Source: Cyanobacteriota bacterium (GTDB lineage: Bacteria > Cyanobacteriota > Cyanobacteriia > SKYG9). From it: a DNA stretch of 9,163 nucleotides. The DNA lies in assembly GCA_025054735.1 (NCBI GenBank), contig JANWZG010000134.1:1-9163 (forward strand), given 5' to 3'. Below, piece by piece: positions 6,538 through 9,163 of this stretch (positions within the stretch are counted from its first letter, which is position 1; every line of letters starts with the position of its first letter). The position numbers were made by a program, and so were the translations under genes. The notes under the pieces were generated by a model. That model ran no database searches and was not told the origin of the DNA. It saw only the letters and a list, made by a program, of their open reading frames with translations.

Positions 6538-9163
6538 ATGATCCCCCTACGGCTCTCACTGCAAAATTTTCTGAGTTACCAACAGGCTTTGCTAGACTTT
6601 CGAGGTCTGCATACGGCTTGTATTTGTGGAGCCAACGGGTCGGGCAAGTCCTCTCTACTAGAGGCAATCTCTTGGGCACTGTGGGGACAAAGCCGCGCTA
6701 CTAGCGAAGATGATGTGATCCACACGGGTATGTCAGAAGCTCGTGTAGATTTCATTTTTCAAATGCATCAGCAGGTCTACCGGGTAATTCGTACCCGCCA
6801 ACGAGGGCAGGCAACAGTTCTAGACCTACAGGTAGCAACAGCTCAGGTAGCCCCATCCCACAATCAGACACCGATTCCAACACTGGATATGGGTGAATCT
6901 ACATCCATCATTAGTGCTAAAGAACTAAGCTCACACCAATGCCCAGTTGAAGATTTGACACAACAGCTTACTTTTCGATCGCTAACTCTCCGAGGCTTAC
7001 GCGCAACCCAGCAACTCATTCTGGATCGCCTGCGGTTAGATTATGACACCTTTGTCAACTCTGCCTATCTGCGTCAGGGGCGGGCTGATGAGTTTATGCT
7101 GAAACGTCCTAGTGAGCGCAAACAAATTTTGGCTACCTTGCTCAAATTAGACCAGTACGATGAATTGGCTGAGCGAGCGCGAGACCTAACCCGGCAGCGA
7201 CGGGCAGCGATCGAAGTCTTGGAACAGCAGTATGAGAGTGTGGGTAACGCCTTACAGCGAGAGGCTGACATTGCTGACGAACGGCTGAGTTGGGAAAACA
7301 AGCTGGTGATGCTTCAGCGCCAGCAAGAGGCTGATGATCAACAATGGCAGGCCCTGCAAGCGCGACAACAACAACGACAGCAGTGGCAACAGCAATTGGC
7401 ATGGCAGCAGCAACAACAAGCCGTCGTAGAGCAGGAGTGCGATCGCCTCCGCCAGGAGCTAGAGGTAGTGCAGCAGCACTATCAACAACTCGATGCCCTC
7501 TTGCAACAGGAATCTGTTATTCTCGTTGCCTATCAGCAGTTACAAGCACTTCAGGCTGAAGATGATGAGTTGACGGCTAAATTCCATGCCCATCAACAGG
7601 CTTGGGAACAACGGCAAGCCCTGCTTGAAGAGCAGGCAGCCCTTACGGGTGAATTGCAGGCCCAGCTTCGCCGTTTAGAAGCCCAGCGTGAGGTGCAACT
7701 GCAACAACAACAAGAGTTACGGCAAATTTTGGAAAAAGCTCCGACGATTGCTGATGCCCTGGCAAAACTCCACCAAGCCCGCGATCGACTGCAACAGTTA
7801 GATGATTTGCAAGCAATGGTTACCCCCCTCTGGCAACGACGGCAGCAACTCCATACCCACTTGGCGTTGGTGCAGGCTCGTCTGAGTGCCCGTCTGGATG
7901 AACTGCGGCTAGCAGCAGATCACTATCACCAGCAATATGCTCATCAGGCGCAACTTCAGCAGGCTGCATTGGACGTAGCAGAGCGCTTGGACTATTTGGA
8001 ACAGCGTCGGCGTTATCAGGAGCAACTGCGAGAAAAGGGCATAGAGCGACGATCGTTTATGGATCAACTCCAAGCTCACCAACGTGACTACGAAGCTCAG
8101 TTAGGTGCCCTGGATCAAAAAGTGCAGTTTTTGCAACAGCCTGATGCTGTGTGTCCCCTTTGCGATCGCCCGCTCGATCAGCACCACTGGAACCTAGTGC
8201 TGCAAAAGCACAAGGCTGCCCAGCAGGAAATTCAAAATCAGCTTTGGGTGGTGCGAGAACAGCTTGTTACCTCAGAGCGAGAGATTCAAGTCTTGCGACG
8301 AGAATATAAGGAATTGGAACGGGAACTCCAGCCCTATGCTGCCATGTGGGAGCGACGAGGTCAGTTGCAGCAGGAATTGCAGCGATCAATCGATTCGTTT
8401 CAGCAATGGCAACGCTTGCAGGCCGAACAGGCTGAATTGACCCATGCCTTAGAGCAGAACGAATTTGCTCAAGACATTCGAGAAGAGCTGGCTGCTCTAG
8501 AGCAACAACTTGCTACTATCACCGCGCAGAAGGGTTCCTATGATGAGAAAGATCATGCACTGGTTCGAGGCGAGGTAGAGCGCTGGCGATGGGCAGAGAT
8601 TAAGCAAGCAGAACTCAAGCAGACTCAGCTACGGTTAAACCAACTCATTGCCCAGCAGCCAGAGCTAGAGGCAACGATCGCCCATCTAGAAAAAGAACTT
8701 GCCACTGTGAAGGCATCTCCCCTACAGCAACAACTTGATGCCCTAAACCGTTACTTAGAGGAGTTGGGGTATGATCGTCAACACCACATCACCGTCCAAA
8801 CCGCCCTACGCCAAGCCCAACCTTGGCAACTGCGCTACCAAGAACTGCAACAAGCTCAACAGCAAGCTCCCCACTTGCAACAACAGATTGCTGATCTGGA
8901 ATCTAGGCTGCACCAGCGCACAACTGACTTAGCAGCCATCCGCGACCACATTGCTCACCTTCGCCAGTCTCTCGCAGACAACGCAGATGATGAGGAACAC
9001 TTAGCACGATTGGCACAGCAGCGGCAACAACGCCGTGCAGAGATGGATACGGCGATCGCTCACCTAGGACGCTTGCAACAGCAACAGCACCACCTAGACA
9101 ACCTGCGCCAACAGTACAGCACCCTTCATACACAACTACAAACCCTGCGCCATCAACAGCGGG
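6538..9163 (+). CDS. sbcC: SbcC, SMC-like ATPase subunit of the SbcCD nuclease (3' end outside window)
   Basis: The frame is open from the ATG at 6538 to the right edge: 875 codons plus one base. With SbcD, SbcC forms the bacterial Mre11-Rad50-type complex that opens DNA hairpins and processes blocked double-strand ends. The start MIPLRLSLQNFLSY and the Walker A motif G31-A-N-G-S-G-K-S38 identify the N-terminal ATPase half. The Q-loop is in LRQGRADEF (Q180), followed by MLKRPSERKQIL and LLKLDQYDELAERARDL, typical of the family. The ascending coiled coil runs from about 215, the zinc hook is C539-P-L-C542 and the descending coil fills the rest. The signature motif, Walker B and D-loop should lie beyond the edge. 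About 45 residues (about 100-145) between strands of the ATPase lobe look like an insertion. The coil is strikingly glutamine-rich. The start is chosen on family similarity; an overlapping frame at 6507 is not a gene. No sbcD is visible and no Shine-Dalgarno sequence is present. Confidence 0.95.
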   Translation, partial: MIPLRLSLQNFLSYQQALLDFRGLHTACICGANGSGKSSLLEAISWALWGQSRATSEDDVIHTGMSEARVDFIFQMHQQVYRVIRTRQRGQATVLDLQVATAQVAPSHNQTPIPTLDMGESTSIISAKELSSHQCPVEDLTQQLTFRSLTLRGLRATQQLILDRLRLDYDTFVNSAYLRQGRADEFMLKRPSERKQILATLLKLDQYDELAERARDLTRQRRAAIEVLEQQYESVGNALQREADIADERLSWENKLVMLQRQQEADDQQWQALQARQQQRQQWQQQLAWQQQQQAVVEQECDRLRQELEVVQQHYQQLDALLQQESVILVAYQQLQALQAEDDELTAKFHAHQQAWEQRQALLEEQAALTGELQAQLRRLEAQREVQLQQQQELRQILEKAPTIADALAKLHQARDRLQQLDDLQAMVTPLWQRRQQLHTHLALVQARLSARLDELRLAADHYHQQYAHQAQLQQAALDVAERLDYLEQRRRYQEQLREKGIERRSFMDQLQAHQRDYEAQLGALDQKVQFLQQPDAVCPLCDRPLDQHHWNLVLQKHKAAQQEIQNQLWVVREQLVTSEREIQVLRREYKELERELQPYAAMWERRGQLQQELQRSIDSFQQWQRLQAEQAELTHALEQNEFAQDIREELAALEQQLATITAQKGSYDEKDHALVRGEVERWRWAEIKQAELKQTQLRLNQLIAQQPELEATIAHLEKELATVKASPLQQQLDALNRYLEELGYDRQHHITVQTALRQAQPWQLRYQELQQAQQQAPHLQQQIADLESRLHQRTTDLAAIRDHIAHLRQSLADNADDEEHLARLAQQRQQRRAEMDTAIAHLGRLQQQQHHLDNLRQQYSTLHTQLQTLRHQQR

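Noticed and set aside
6507..6704. A 65-codon plus-strand frame overlapping the start of sbcC
   Set aside because: It runs in a different frame across the SbcC Walker A region, resembles no family and has no ribosome binding site. The SbcC frame is unmistakable.
7366..7424. Repeated CAA/CAG units as a possible CRISPR or microsatellite array
   Set aside because: There is no repeat-spacer periodicity. The units are glutamine codons in an open reading frame, and CAA and CAG are mixed.
7074..7559. Minus-strand and plus-strand frames within sbcC
   Set aside because: They are shadows of the glutamine-rich coiled coil with no family resemblance, and sbcC is intact through the region.
8903..9133. 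A 76-codon minus-strand frame near the right edge
   Set aside because: It lies opposite the continuous sbcC frame and has no recognisable domain or start signal.

Overview
The window is cyanobacterial chromosomal DNA of intermediate G+C. Five exact copies of the cyanobacterial HIP1 octamer GCGATCGC occur (starting at 1650, 2486, 7439, 8162 and 9052), against about 0.14 expected by chance in 9.2 kb. The proteins are typical cyanobacterial versions of their families. No transposase, phage gene, CRISPR array, tRNA or rRNA was seen, so this reads as ordinary core or near-core genome rather than a mobile island.

Layout, left to right. (1) 1-447, minus: the N-terminal 149 codons of an exported protein, probably a polysaccharide deacetylase, cut by the left edge. 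(2) 448-604: a divergent intergenic region with an NtcA-like palindrome, a perfect 16-bp tandem duplication and a candidate -10. (3) 605-1810, plus: a 401-residue glutathione S-transferase with a CPYC active site and an uncharacterised C-terminal extension. (4) 1855-3780, minus: a flotillin/YqiK-type SPFH membrane protein, convergent with the transferase. (5) 3973-6114, minus: a soluble GAF-domain sensor histidine kinase, upstream of the flotillin gene on the same strand and separated from it by 192 bp. (6) 6115-6537: a 423-bp divergent intergenic region with candidate promoter elements. (7) 6538 to the right edge, plus: sbcC, the SMC-like ATPase subunit of the SbcCD nuclease, covering the N-terminal ATPase half, the first coiled coil, the zinc hook and most of the returning coil.

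The genes do not form an obvious pathway. They are cell-envelope, redox or detoxification, membrane-scaffold, signalling and DNA-repair functions laid side by side. The kinase has no response regulator in the window, the flotillin has no NfeD partner, and sbcC has no sbcD. Most genes lack a recognisable Shine-Dalgarno sequence, which is common in cyanobacteria; the transferase is the exception.

I found no convincing new multi-gene system. The most interesting signal is in the transferase promoter. A GTAN8TAC (NtcA-type) site is followed by two tandem copies of a 16-bp unit and then a TAN3T -10 element. The present spacing is 38 nt, and removing one repeat copy gives exactly 22 nt, the canonical NtcA-activated spacing. 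This suggests a recent duplication that changed or broke nitrogen control.
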